Of a DNA stretch of 64,000 bases, positions 1 through 11,020 are shown piece after piece (the first letter of the stretch is position 1; every line of letters begins with the position of its first letter). The DNA lies in NCBI GenBank assembly GCA_009760855.2, contig WPIO01000045.1, positions 2,683,501 through 2,747,500 of the forward strand, in the 5' to 3' direction. The stretch comes from Cristatella mucedo (Eukaryota > Bryozoa > Phylactolaemata > Cristatellidae). The position numbers and the translations under genes are program-made. Below the pieces are notes generated by a model, which searched no databases, had not been told where the DNA came from, and was given only the letters and a program-made list of their open reading frames with translations.

Positions 1-371
1 ATGTTGCTTAGCCATTGCTAAGCAATGATCGATGACACGTTTGCCTCCAGGACGACAGAAAAACAGTTCATGTCGACCCAGCAAATACCGAATGGAACAA
101 GTTGACTTTAGCATTTATGTTCAAGCACATTAAGCAGTTTTGTAATGTAAATCAGTACTTATTTCTAGGATTCGCATAAAAAGTAAACGGATATGTGGAA
201 AATATATCGGATTCAGAACGGACACCTAATTTAAACGACTTCATTTGGTCCGACTAGTGATAAAGATAACCAAATGGAAGTAAGAGAGTCAATGCCACTC
301 TAAGTAGGCTTTGTACACAAGTACTACGTACGTAAAAGCTTCTGGACACTAGACAAGCGACACTAGATCAA

Positions 372-1086
372 TAAACCTTTAGCAACTTCCGCCCAGTCTC
401 CATTCAACTATTTCTACCCAAGACACTGGAACGAGTCTTGGCGGACCAGCTGAACTCAAATATTGAAACTTCAAACCTTTCTAGTAATTTTAAGTATGAC
501 ACTGGAGCAAGTCACTCTAGAGAATCAGCATTGCTTTGGGTATACAACGATCTACTTAGGGATGCGGTCACAGGAAGAGTATCCATGCTTGCTTTGCTCG
601 ATCTTTCGGCAGGTTTTGATACTATTGATCACCAATGTTTTCTAGAGCGCCTCTCATCTCGCCTGGGCATCACCAGCACTGCTCTTCAATTGTTCAGAGT
701 CGGAGTCGGAGTCGGATCTGAGTCGGACACTCCGGAGTATTGACGTGAATGGACGAAGATCATCCGAGGCAACTCTGAAATATGGGGTACCTTAGGGCTC
801 TGTGCTAGGTCCGGTTCTTTCTACTGTTTATTCTCTCCCTCTTGCTGATGGGATCGCCTAGCACAACCAGGCTTTTTACTTCTGCTCGGATAATGCTCAG
901 TTGTACCTTTGCTTTGATCCCTCCCAGCCTTCAAGCACCTTGAATTCTTTTCACTCCCTTGATGCATTTATTGATGACATCTAAACATGGATCGCAGCAT
1001 ATTTTCTTAAATTTAGTAATGATAAAACTGACTTATTAGTCATGCGCAACCCAAGTTGATTCAGAAATTAGAGAGACCAACTCTCA
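372..1086 (+). mobile_element. LINE-A (CR1/L2-type) reverse transcriptase fragment, 5' part of split copy
   Basis: Reads the N-terminal half of the family's RT: LERVLADQLNSNIETSNLSS, ESALLWVYNDLLRD, LLDLSAGFDTIDH. It then continues with shifts and stops through the YxDD region to LERPTLK at about 1083. The copy resumes at 1768 with KIGSAS, so a later minus-strand insertion split it. Confidence 0.85.
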
Positions 1087-1120
<34 letters not shown>

Positions 1121-1767
1121 CACTTGATAAAGCGCCCTTAGAGAACTCAATCTCTTTCTAGGCACTTTACATTTGCTGTAAAGGGAAACGCGATTGAACA
1201 GTGAGTAATATCATGCTCGTAAACAACATGAATAACATGGTTAGGGTGACATGCATAGGGTCAGCATGCAAATGTGGTTAGTGGCAACATGCACAGTGTC
1301 AGCATGCATAAGCACATCAAGGACGAATTACAAAGACCCACTAAAACTGTGTCCTAAATACGTGTGTTGTTAAGTTTTTATGAAATATGGTCAAGTCACG
1401 GATGTTGTGACACAAGTCGGAGTGTGTTCCAGGCTCAGGGAGCCTACGAACTAAACACACGGTCTCCACAGGATTTGTGGTTTGTACGAGATGTTGGTGT
1501 GTTGTCGTATTCCAAAAAGCGGGTCTTACGATTCTTGGCCTAGTGGGGGAGTAGTTCTGAAAGATGGGCTCAAGCCAAAGAATGAAGTGACCTAACAGTG
1601 AGCGAGAAAACCTTAAAATCGATGGTTGCTGCACTGGTAGCCAGTGCAGGGCCGCAAGAAGTGGTGTCATGTGGCAACCGCAACGCTCACGACAGACAAG
1701 CCTAGCTGCAGAGTTTTGCACCAGCTGTAATCGCCTGATTGCCCATGCTGGTAGACCAGCAAGCAGT
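1087..1767 (-). mobile_element. LINE-A, 5'-truncated, inserted inside another LINE-A
   Basis: Begins (on its own strand) near 1767 in LLAGLPAWAIRRL and reads MQNSAARLVCRERCGC and LHWLPV. It continues through the conserved 3' UTR to a (TAA)n tail at 1087-1118. The plus-strand LINE-A sequence is continuous on either side (LERPTLK / KIGSAS), so this is the younger of the two. Confidence 0.85.
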
Positions 1768-2865
1768 AAAAAATCGGCTCTGCCAGCAAATCTCCTGTCG
1801 AATCTTCATGAAATCTAGGTCTTGTTTTCGAAGTGACCTTCCGTTTGACGACCACATCAGCTCCACAATCAAGCTTGCTTACTTTCAAATACATAACATA
1901 GCTAAAATTCGGCATTATTTAGATAAAGATACAGCATGTAAGTTAGTCAATGCATTTGTGACATCCCCTCGTGATTTCTGTACTTCGCTGCTTTCTGGCC
2001 TACTGGCATGTGCATTCAGGCACTTACAGGTGCTGCAAAAATCCGCAGCTGGGCTCGTCTGACGCGAGCGTAGCAGTTGCTAGATCGCACCACTTCTCGC
2101 CGACTTTCGATGGCTACCAGTCTAGCAACTGATCGACGTCAAATTTTTGTCGCTCGCCTTTAGGTTACTTCATTCTTCAGCTCCAGCCTATCTCTCAGAT
2201 CTACTTCCCCACCAGGCCAAGTATCGTACCATCGGCTATTCGGAATATAACTGTTTAGCAATGCCTCATACAAATCTCAAATCCTTTGGAGACTGTGCAT
2301 TTAATTCATAATCTCTCAAAGCCAGGAACTGGCATTCCCGGCTTTCGTCATGTCATGCTCTGACTTGACCACATTTAAAAAGAACTTAAAATCGTACTTA
2401 GTTAAGACAGCATTTAGTGGGTCATGCGATTTTAACTGTTCACCCGTACTTCTTGCAAATCTCAAATCCCTTGGAGATCATACCTTTAGTTGGAATGCTT
2501 CCAAAGACTTTAACTCACTACTAACTTGCGTCATGAAATCTCCTGACTTTTCCACATTAAAAAAAACTAAAAATGTATAAATGTATGAGCGCATCCAGCA
2601 GGTCCCTGAGATACGTCCTTAATGTGCTTATAGGCGACAAAACTGTGTGCGCCGGCACTAATAAAACTCTTAATTACCCTGTGCATGTCACCCCTAAACA
2701 TGTTATATATATATTTTAATGAGCAGGCTACACCAAAAACATTGTATCGCGTTTCCTTTGCAGCAAATGTAAAGTAGCTAAACAGCGATTGTGTTCTCTG
2801 AAGGCGCTATATCGAATTCATAATTATTTGTTTTCTTATTATATTAGTCTGTCACCTACATGGAA
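1768..2865 (+). mobile_element. LINE-A, 3' part of split copy
   Basis: Continues from 1086: DLPFDDHISSTIKLAYFQIH, KDTACKLVNAFVTS, GLLACAFRHLQVLQKSAAGLV, then the DLTTFKKNLK tail and the 3' UTR with CTCTGAAGGCGCTATATC. The C-terminal LKSxGDxxFSW...SLLTCV segment occurs twice, at about 2273-2400 and again at 2455-2570. That points to an internal tandem duplication about 180 bp long. Confidence 0.8.
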
Positions 2866-3926
2866 AATGCCTTCGTGAGCAATGTTCGGTCATATTAAGA
2901 ACGGAATGAGTAATCATGCAGGCAAAATAAACAAATAGTACTATAAAAACCGGTAATGACAGTTTAGTAATGTTAGAGAAGCCTAGATATGACAAAACAC
3001 TTGGTCATGCCAGGAATTATAATCTACATTTATTTAATCCATCATGCCGGGGTAACTTAAGGTCGTTAAAGAAATAAAACACCTAACAGAAGCTGAAATC
3101 ATTTTCAAATTGCATGCCATAATTGAAATACAAGATATGTTTAATTATCCCCTTTTAAGGGAATCGTCACACGAAGATAATATATTTCCTAAATTAAGCC
3201 CCAGCCCTTTGCATGACCATAGTAGCTTATTGAAGGTGAACTTCGCTATTCACTGGCATAGAAAGTGCAGTATTGTACTGCATCAACAAGGTTTAGATCT
3301 GACTTGACTCTTGTCTTTTAGCTCTAATAGTACCACAGCTGCTAGTAGAGCTTGCTACATGCAATCCCAATGTTTTAGCCTATATAAGTATTACAATGTC
3401 ATGTCATTATTACGTTGTATCCACTGTCATTTTAATAAACTATTGGTTTCTGCTGATCTGCCGACTTTGCTTTCCAGTGGCCAAACTTACAGCACTCCTT
3501 CATAAGGCTTACTCTTTATCGTACGATTAATAAAACTAGCTACAAGTATGCGCTTGAACTTTTGTTTTCATAAATATTTGCCAATCGACGTGGTACAGCT
3601 TTGCTTGCTGCTCGCGATTCTTTTTGGCTGCTGCGATAAACTAAAACAATCAGCTTTAAAAAGATGGAGATCATTCTCTGACATTGAAGAGGTAGTAAAT
3701 CTAGCTAGGGCAGTGCTAAGCTACGGTATCAATAAGGGCGATTGGCGTATGCAAGCAACTTTCAATATAATTGAATATCAGTTACTTCTTGGACTAGGGC
3801 TAAATATTCCTATCAGGTTCTTAAAATAAAACGCCATTAAGTTCCGTTCAGATGAAGGTAAGTCAACTCTGAAATATATTTCTAGACGGATTTTCAACTA
3901 CATTATGTACAGTACATCAAGTACAA
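2866..3926. other. No recognised feature
   Basis: AT-rich sequence. Short plus-strand open frames at 3110-3307, 3311-3505 and 3548-3829 have no recognisable domain. The last (MRLNFCFHKYLPIDVV...) is the most protein-like but lacks supporting splice or homology evidence. Confidence 0.4.
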
Positions 3927-4050
3927 TCTCTCCCTCTCTCTCTCTCTCTTTCTTTCTCTTTCTCTCTATTTCTCTCTCTACATCACTCTCTCACACTCAC
4001 ATTTACTCTTTCTCTCTCCCTCTTTCTTTCTCTCTCGCTATCTCTCTATT

Positions 4051-4084
<34 letters not shown>

Positions 4085-4182
4085 CTTCTTTTTATCTCTC
4101 TCTCTTTTTATCTCTCTCTCTCTGTATCTTTTTCTCTTATTCTCTCTTTATTTTTCTCTCTATAACTCTCTCTCTCTCTTTC
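3927..4182 (+). repeat. CT-rich microsatellite tract
   Basis: About 255 bp of imperfect (CT)n with TTT interruptions. The serine/leucine/phenylalanine-rich frame across it is an artefact of the repeat. Confidence 0.95.
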
Positions 4183-5537
4183 CGGCAAGCCATCAAGATG
4201 CACGTTTGCCTTCAAGGTGAAGCCTCACAGAGAACGGTCCGTGAAATGTTCATGGACACTTTAGGTACTCGAGGCTATTGTCAGGTGGATGGCAACAAAT
4301 AGCCAAGATGTTTTCGCCATATGCTAAATGGACCTCGGGGAATTTGCTTTTCCAACGCTGCACTGATATAGTTCGAGGTCCATCAAATTGTCTGTTGGTG
4401 CTACTGCAACTGGGAATCGTCAACCCCCCCTCCCCACTGGTAACGGCAATTCAGTGATTTGAGTTGTAGGCTTAATCTGCTTTACAGCCGACCTGCACTA
4501 CAGCTCTGGATAACTATGGACAACGTTTCTACTCTCAGTGCCATCGACCACTGCTGACTGGCTGAATATCACATTTATCGAAGCAAATTGGCCTCTCCCA
4601 AGGCCACATCTGCTAAGGCTGATCATGGCATGCCCCTTAAGAGAAGCCAGTATCACTAAGATTGGTATCGACGATATTCTTTCTAGCAATTAGAAATCAT
4701 TTGGGACTACTGTAATATATAATAAAAATAATTTAAAATATAAAATATAATATATAATTATACAAATATAGGATGAATCATTATGTTGCCAGAGTTGGAC
4801 CGTCTTTGCTATGGTTCACTTTCATTTTGTAGGCTGCTTTATCAAACGTAACAATGTTCTCAACCATTAACTATTAAATAGCTTCACAGCAACACTGTGT
4901 CTCACAATCAACATCTCATCAGAAATTCACGGCGAGGAATATGGATCCACAGGAATATCCAACTTTGGGAGTTAGGTCGTTTTGATGTATTTGAATTTTG
5001 ATGCAACCGATCATTTTTTAACAAGGTCTGTCTGATTATCCGAATTTAAAATGTGTTAGGTGGCTGCCTACTAGGCCAGCAAACTATGACACTAACGTGA
5101 CCCTAATAATTTAGATTGAAACTCTGCATGTACATCGTAATATTTTTGAGTAGCATAAACGTTCAACTTTTAATTGTAGTATCCGTTTTTTGTTCCCTTA
5201 GTTTTTAACTCAGCTTCTCAACTTAGCTTGGATAAATTGTATTGGTATTCCCTCGTAGGTTTCAATGTAGTTGCAAGTTGCTTCCCTTGTATGTGTGTAT
5301 GCTATATAAAATTTAGAATTAGTCAATGCTTGAGATGAAGTATTTAACAGAGTTATATCGCAAGCTTCAAACTCAGGTATGCGATAATTGAATTAGCTTA
5401 AGAATGAATAGACTAATTAGATTCAGAATTGCTACTAGCAATTAAAAGTGAGTAGTCCTTTTCTATACTGGAAGCTCTAAAATTAGAAAAAGCTCGCTCT
5501 AAGGGCAATGATTACAGTTAAATAGAATGATGCATAC
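4183..5537. other. No recognised feature (presumed intron or region 3' of last seen exon)
   Basis: AT-rich. A 63-codon minus frame at 4498-4689 has no recognisable domain or good splice sites. If the mosaic gene continues leftwards, further exons should lie here or beyond the left edge, but I could not identify any. Confidence 0.4.
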
Positions 5538-5900
5538 CATGAAAAACAAAGGATCCTCGAACGCCGGCACTATATGTATTTGGAGGCACCACCATTGTCG
5601 TACTGGGTAGGCCAAATTGACATTCGTATTCATGACATACCATGGGTATCCACCTAGCTTCCAATTCAGTTTGCCCTCTCGTGGCGAAACTGAGCATTTT
5701 GAAGTACCAGCCAGCCTCTTTGTAATTCAGATATGTGGTTTGGTTCTCGTTGGTCATCTTTATTTTAATCTCGAAAATGACATGCGTTGGTGGCATTGGC
5801 CTCCAAGCTTGTGCTTGCTTATCGGAAATCTCAATCGATGCGATTACTGTATTTTGACGGCGAATCATTGCCACTTCATTTTCAGAGAGATCTGGAGATC
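5538..5900 (-). CDS. Exon: beta-sandwich, possibly FN3-like, extracellular module
   Basis: A 363 bp open exon, again phase 1 to phase 1 (acceptor TTATATTATAG/GA, donor TCATG/GTATGC). The 121 codons alternate hydrophobic strands: VIASIEIS, AWRPMPP, HVIFEIKIKM, TTYLNYKEAGWYFKML and SFATRGQTELEARW, then a cysteine-bearing segment MVCHEYECQFGLPS. The GWYFKMLSFATRGQTEL stretch resembles the F-G strands of FN3 domains (Y-x-V-x-V-x-A-x-N-x-x-G), and a proline-rich start is typical too. I call it FN3-like only tentatively; an Ig-type or novel module is possible. Position after the fourth EGF module and the matching phase support membership of the same gene. The gene then leaves the window on the left, so any transmembrane and kinase or phosphatase part is unseen. 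Confidence 0.5.
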
Positions 5901-6127
5901 CTATAATATAATTATCGTGAGGTTCAATAAAAGCACATCCGTTGAAAACTTAAGAAGTAGCTAGGGGACCAAAGAAAGTAACTCAACATTTATTTTAATT
6001 GATTGATTATTCAATCACAATAGGAGTTGACTAGATTATTTCATACATTTGTAAAGCAGGAAAATCGAATGGCTAAATACCAGGAAAGACAGATTGGCTA
6101 GGTTTGTCTTATTCGTTGTCACGGAGA

Positions 6128-6792
6128 CGTAACAGCATTTACCTGCCTATTATTCTCTACCGGTCTATGTGAAATCAAGTGCTTACAATTGCTGCAAAGC
6201 GCAGCAGCCAGGGTTTTCTGTCGTGAACGGTGAAGTTGCTAGACCATATTACTCGTCATCCACCTGCAATGACTCATTAAGTCCCCATCAAGCAACGTAT
6301 CGCCTCGAGGTTTCGATCACTCATTTGTAGCTCCGTGTCTTCACTTGCTCAAGCTAACGCATCGCAATTACTCTCTCATGAGGCCACACATTATAGTACC
6401 CTCTCTTTCTTATCTACTCGTTTATCTGTGCCTCTGATCAACCTAAAATCTTTTGGAGACAGTGTTTTTAGTTTGTGAGCTCAAAAGCTTTGAACTCACT
6501 TCCGACTGAGGGCACGACATCTCCTGACTTGCAGAAGTTTTCAAGGAAGCTTAATGTGCATCTTCTATCACAAAATTGAGTGTCTCCGTGTGATTCTTCC
6601 GGTGTATGCTTTAGTATGCTCACAATGCTGCACTAAACATTTTACATGTTAACACTGTGCATGTCAAACATCATCACGTTAGCTTTTTGATTGTGCATTT
6701 CAAACTTATCATTACATTTGTAAAGTACCTAGAAGAAAATATTAATTTAGTATCTAGGGATTCTTTACAATGTATTATTATTTTGTGGCATT
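6128..6792 (+). mobile_element. LINE-A, old 3' fragment
   Basis: Degenerate plus-strand copy. LQLLQSAAARVFCRER is readable near 6190, followed by remnants of the AP(A/C)-YL segment and the LKSFGDS-FSL segment near 6450. The 3' UTR ends ATTCTTTACAATG then (TATTATT) at about 6770-6790. Confidence 0.75.
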
Positions 6793-7007
6793 GCTGTAAA
6801 ACACTGCCATACTAAATCTTGCCCACTGGAGTAGAGCCTTTCAAAAATGTTTGCCTACGTCTCAGTGCACAACTTATAACAGTTGGGTAAGTTTTAAGTT
6901 TGCAGGTACTTTAGCTAATTTTTGGAAATTTAATTTCTCTGTATATGCTGTAAAAATTAATATGGAGTTATTTTCAAGCTGTGTGAGATTACGGACTAAT
7001 GCTAGCT

Positions 7008-7135
7008 GTTTTGTCCCAGTGGTTAAGGTAGTCGCTCCTACCAAGGTCTGGCCTAGGTCGTGGATTCGAGCCCTTGGCATATGTGAAGCGCCTGAATAGA
7101 GAGTAAGTTCTCTTCTGCCACTAAATGAATGAATT
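7008..7135 (+). mobile_element. SINE-A (tRNA-derived, LINE-A-like tail)
   Basis: A-box-like TGTCCCAGTGGTTAAGG, B-box-like GGATTCGAGCCC and then the family body CATATGTGAAGCGCCTGAAT. The tail AGAGAGTAAGTTCTCT is the segment shared with LINE-A 3' ends. Confidence 0.8.
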
Positions 7136-8492
7136 TTATTTATTAACTTATATTAGGAGACATGGTCGTAAGAGGATTTAAGGTTAAATAAAAACTCAGG
7201 TCAAAGAATTTAGTGATACTGGTAGGTGAAGAGCCTGCGTGGGTAAAAGTTCTGGTAGTTGGGCTTTAGCCAGATAATACAAATGGACCTGGAAGTAAAT
7301 AAAAAGGTCTTTAATTTGATGCACTCGCTGATTTAGTAATCATTTTTAGGTGGTTTCGCAGCGATGTAATTGGACTTATTATAAACTTACCATACAAGCA
7401 GGGATATGGATTATTCACCAACAGTAACAGCCTAAATGTATACCAGAACGATCACAAAGCAATTAATAATAGAAGGCGAGACGAGATGTCACAGTAGCAT
7501 GGACTAGCTCAAATGCATGCGGCTTCCTGACCAAGCGGTCCCAAATTGTATTAATTTGCATAGTTAAAAGTAGGCATCCTTGACTGTGGAGCTGATGTGG
7601 AGTCCAGTAAATGTTTGCTATCGAAATTGCACCCATATTTTGTTTAGATGTTATAGGCTTTAGAATTTGATAAGCCATTTTAAAGGATTTCCTTGATATA
7701 ACTAGTTAGTTAGCTTCTTCATTGTATATTTTGAGAAATGTGGTCGTAGTACAGTACAGTGAGGCTGTCAACTATAGATGCAGTAAAAGAATTGAGTTAG
7801 TCACATGCTGTATGACTGAAGACTTAAAGCCTATGTGCAAACGTTTGTTCTCTATGCAAAAAGAAACCCCTTGGCAGCCTGTTGATTTTTCTACAACTTT
7901 AAAATGTCTCATGATCTCACAGTCAAACAGGTCATCCCTTGAATCTTCCAGGAAGGTTTTGAAGCTCCTGAGTACTACCTTGAGGTACACTAGTCAGGAA
8001 AATGTGGAGGAACCGTTTTATCAGATTGCTACTGTTGATTTCTAACTAAACAGTTTGTTCTTTACAGCTTCGACATCAAGCCTATAGCAACAGGCTCAGG
8101 TGTGGTTATTCTGAAATTTTTAATACATTTAAACAGAATTGCGGTGCATAGTAAGATCCCCAAACGGATATGCGTAGGGTCTTTATTTGTTGGTGACCAA
8201 TGGCTAACTTTGGAGACGTGCTTTACTATTATTTTCAAACAAATGGCTTGATTTACAATACTCGTTTCCAAACTTTTTTGGCTTACAATCCGAGTTACCT
8301 CGCTTAGCTGTTGCTATGCTTCCCTGGATTGGCAGTCTTTAAGGCGCTTTCCTTGGAACCAAGGTCGGTGCATGTGTCGATCTAGGCCGTGGCCTCAAGA
8401 CCCGTGTAATTTTAGAAGCAGTGCTGAATATAAAGCAAATAGATTTCTCTTAACTTCTGAATATCTCTAGTTGAATCACCTCAAAATTTAGG
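7136..8492. other. Intron sequence, nothing firm
   Basis: Between the SINE at 7.0 kb and the LINE at 8.5 kb I see only the weak candidate exon at 7772-7990 and an overlapping open plus frame (7722-8045). There is a vague tRNA-like GGTCGGTGCATG...TCGATCTAGG segment near 8360, too weak to call. Confidence 0.35.
7772..7990 (-). other. Weak candidate exon between EGF4 and the FN3-like exon
   Basis: On the minus strand an open stretch begins after a possible phase-1 acceptor (CTGACTAG). It reads YLKVVLRSFKTFLEDSRDD, then DCEIMRHFKVVEK, GCQGVSFCIENK, and runs to a stop. It has the right place and phase for another module of the mosaic gene. However, I see no convincing donor, no recognised domain, and the opposite strand is also open across it. 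Chance is quite likely. Confidence 0.15.
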
Positions 8493-9330
8493 TTCATGTT
8501 CCAAGGTAACCTCTCGTTAGACGACCACATCAGCTCCACAGTCAAGTCTGCCTACTTTCAGCTACCTAACGTTGCTAAAACTCGGGCTTGCTTAGATAAG
8601 GATACCACATCTAAGTTGGTAGATGCATTTATAAAATCCCGTATCGATTTCTGTAACTGACTGCTTGCTGGCCTACCGGCATGTGCAATCAGGCGATTAC
8701 AGCCGGTGCAAAACTCCGAAGCTAGGTTTGTCTGTCGTGAGCGTCGCAGCTGCCACATCACACCACTTCTCGCCGACCTGCACTTGCTACTAATCATTCA
8801 TCGGATCGACTTAAAGGTTTTGTCGCTCACTTTTAGGTCACTTCATTTTTTGGCTCCTGCCTATTTCTCAGTTCTACTGGCCCACCCACCAGGCCAAGCA
8901 TCGTACCACCCGCTTTGCGGAATCCAAAGTTTACCAATACCTCATGCAAACTTAAAATCTTTCGGAGACCGTGCATTCCTTTCGTATGCTCTCAAAGCCA
9001 GGAACTCACTCCCAACTTGCGTCAGAACATTCCATGGCTTGACCACATTTAAAAAAAACTTGAAAACACACTTATATTTGATAGCATATTGTCGGCCCAT
9101 ATGTTTTGTCCTTCATGTGCTTATGCGTGCTGATACCTTGCATGCTGCCTCTAACCACATTGTGCATGCTGACCCTGTGCATGTCATCTCTAACCATGCC
9201 ATTCATGTCTATCAAGCATGATATTGCTCACGATTCAATCGCGCTTTCCGTTGCAGCAAATGTAAAGCACCTCGAAAGAGATTGAGTTCTCTAAGATCGC
9301 TTTTGCAAGTGCAATATTATTAATATTATT
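8493..9330 (+). mobile_element. LINE-A, 5'-truncated 3' fragment
   Basis: Starts within the post-RT region (LVDDHISSTVKSAYFQL-like) and reads MQNSEARFVCRERRSC, HITPLLADLHLL, LKVLSLTFRSLHFLAPAYFS and LTTFKKNLKTHLY. Then comes the 3' UTR with AAAGAGATTGAGTTCTCT and an ATT-rich end at 9320. One long frame (8706-9221) is still open across the C-terminal part. Confidence 0.85.
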
Positions 9331-9602
9331 TTTATAATACCCCATTATTTAAAAACAGTAATGCTATCTTACGTCTAGACAAATTCCTTCAAGCTGTGCT
9401 CAGATCAAAGAGCCTTTACAGCTGTTTATTAAAGCAGCCTCGCTGAATTGCAGTCGGCTTGACGGTGGTGCTCAACTGCTACCAGACAAACTGTTGCAGC
9501 AGAATACGGCAAGATTGGCTTGCGGAGCTCAATTCCCGGTCATTTTCCAGTTTTAAAGGGCTTATTTTTTTAGACAATACCCAATAAAGTTTAGATAATA
9601 TA

Positions 9603-9705
9603 ATAAAAATAATAATAATAATAATAATAGCGCACTCCATAAAGCGCCCTCAGAGTACTCAATCTCTTTTTAGGCGCTTTACATTTGCTGCAAAGGTAAT
9701 ATTAT
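9603..9705 (-). mobile_element. LINE-A, short 3' end with (TAA)n
   Basis: (TAA)n followed by the reversed 3' terminus (AAAGCGCCCTCAGAG, GGCGCTTTACATTTGC). Extreme 5' truncation: only about 100 bp remain. Confidence 0.8.
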
Positions 9706-9809
9706 CGATAATAGGTAGCTAGATAGACAGCGTCTAAAAACGTACGTTGAGAAACGTAAGAGGAGCACCGTAGACGGAAAACTCGCCGAGCTCGTTGTGT
9801 TTCTAGTGC

Positions 9810-9960
9810 TATGCAGGTTTGGTCCAGCGGTTAAGGTGCTCGCCCCGACCAACGTCTGGCTGAGGTCGCGGGCTCGAGCCCGGGGGGGGGGGCGTATGTG
9901 AAGCACGTGATTAGAGATTAAGTTCTCTTAGGGCACTATACAAAAGAATTATAATTATGA
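9810..9960 (+). mobile_element. SINE-A
   Basis: A box TGGTCCAGCGGTTAAGG, B box GGGCTCGAGCCC, then CGTATGTGAAGCACG, tail AGATTAAGTTCTCTTAGGGC and an AT-rich end. A run of ten G after the B box (9881-9890) replaces the usual few and may be a slippage error. Confidence 0.85.
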
Positions 9961-10399
9961 TGCAATTTTGCTGCTCCAGGATGCCAATGTCTAGATCTAG
10001 TATGTGATAGCTTGACAGCATGCAAAACGAATTGTTATGTATGAAAGTGATTTCATTTGCCAATGTACACCGGTAATAGCCTTCTCTTAAATACCATTAC
10101 AAAAGTCGGGTAGCATGCTCTTCGTCCCTAAAGAACTCTGTAAAATACAGCACTCGCAACTTCGTGGCCAAAGCTCGATGAATAAATGATAGTAGTGTTG
10201 CTAAAAGTTTAAGTCGTAGCTGGCGACTTGTAGGCCAAATGCCGGTGCTCTCATGTGCAATACAATTAAGCGAATAAGACTGCAAAGAAAATAACCCATA
10301 ACCTGAACCTCTCATGCACATTACCAACGCTTACAAATAGACTTTATACTCGTTGCCAGCGATGGAGGGTTACCGGCATTTCAAAATAATGTGACGTAA

Positions 10400-10838
10400 T
10401 TTAGTGTATCTCCGTCTGTAACTCCACAAAGCCACAAAGATTACGTGGGTTTTTACACTGGATATTTCATTACAGCACACTCACAACGTAAGCGGACTTT
10501 GGTGCTTATTTGGTAGTCAAAAGACTTGATCTTACTTAACAAAGAGAAAGCTGGAAGCATAGCAGAGTCAGGAGATCAGTTGAGGTAGTGAGCAGAATGG
10601 AAGTAGCAGTCCAGAACCGCTGAAAAGAATGAGCCGTGGTCTGCAACTGGAGAGCAGTTGTCGTTGCGTATTAATCGTGGAAGCGAGTTCTATAGTCTAG
10701 GAACTCTACAGAGCAAAAGCTTTTTTGCCAAACTTTTTTAGGTGGAGGAATGAAAGAGCAAATGTCTTGTCCATACAGGACCTGAGGGCACGAGGAGACC
10801 GCAACTGATGCAGCCGTTCAGCTTTAAATAATAAATCA
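10400..10838 (-). mobile_element. LINE-B, 3' fragment
   Basis: Reversed LINE-B 3' region: GTATCTCCGTCTGTAACTCC at the 3' end, then the segment matching 33060-33480, including the reversed TGGAGCTCGCTTCCAC-like block near 10690. It abuts the SINE-B copy that follows. Confidence 0.75.
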
Positions 10839-11020
10839 TTCCCAACTGATTAAGCAGCCTCTTTTGTGTAGTGACAGAAGATCCTTCACGGCTATTATCA
10901 CTTCTTGCAGCGGCGATAAACTTTCGCCCACCGCAGGAATCGAACCCACGACCTCGGGACCGAGGTCGTGGAAGCAACCGCCTTACCTAGTGTGCGAGTA
11001 CGACTCACAAGCTAGGTATG
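10839..11020 (-). mobile_element. SINE-B (tRNA-derived)
   Basis: Read on its own strand: an A-box-like segment near 11000-10985 (ACTAGGTAAGGCGGTTGC), a palindrome at 10970-10947, a B box GGGTTCGATTCC, then GGTGGGCGAAAGTTT and a body ending in GAGGCTGCTTAATCAG. About 180 bp, the most complete SINE-B here. Confidence 0.85.

Noticed and set aside
3905-4165. Ser/Leu/Phe-rich 86-codon frame resembling a membrane protein
   Set aside because: Translation of a CT microsatellite.
8706-9221. 171-codon plus frame as a host gene
   Set aside because: Reads the C-terminal region of LINE-A (HITPLLADLH, LTFRSLHFLAPAYFS).
9881-9890. Run of ten G in SINE-A as a G-quadruplex signal
   Set aside because: Single homopolymer next to the B box, absent in other copies; more likely slippage or sequencing error.
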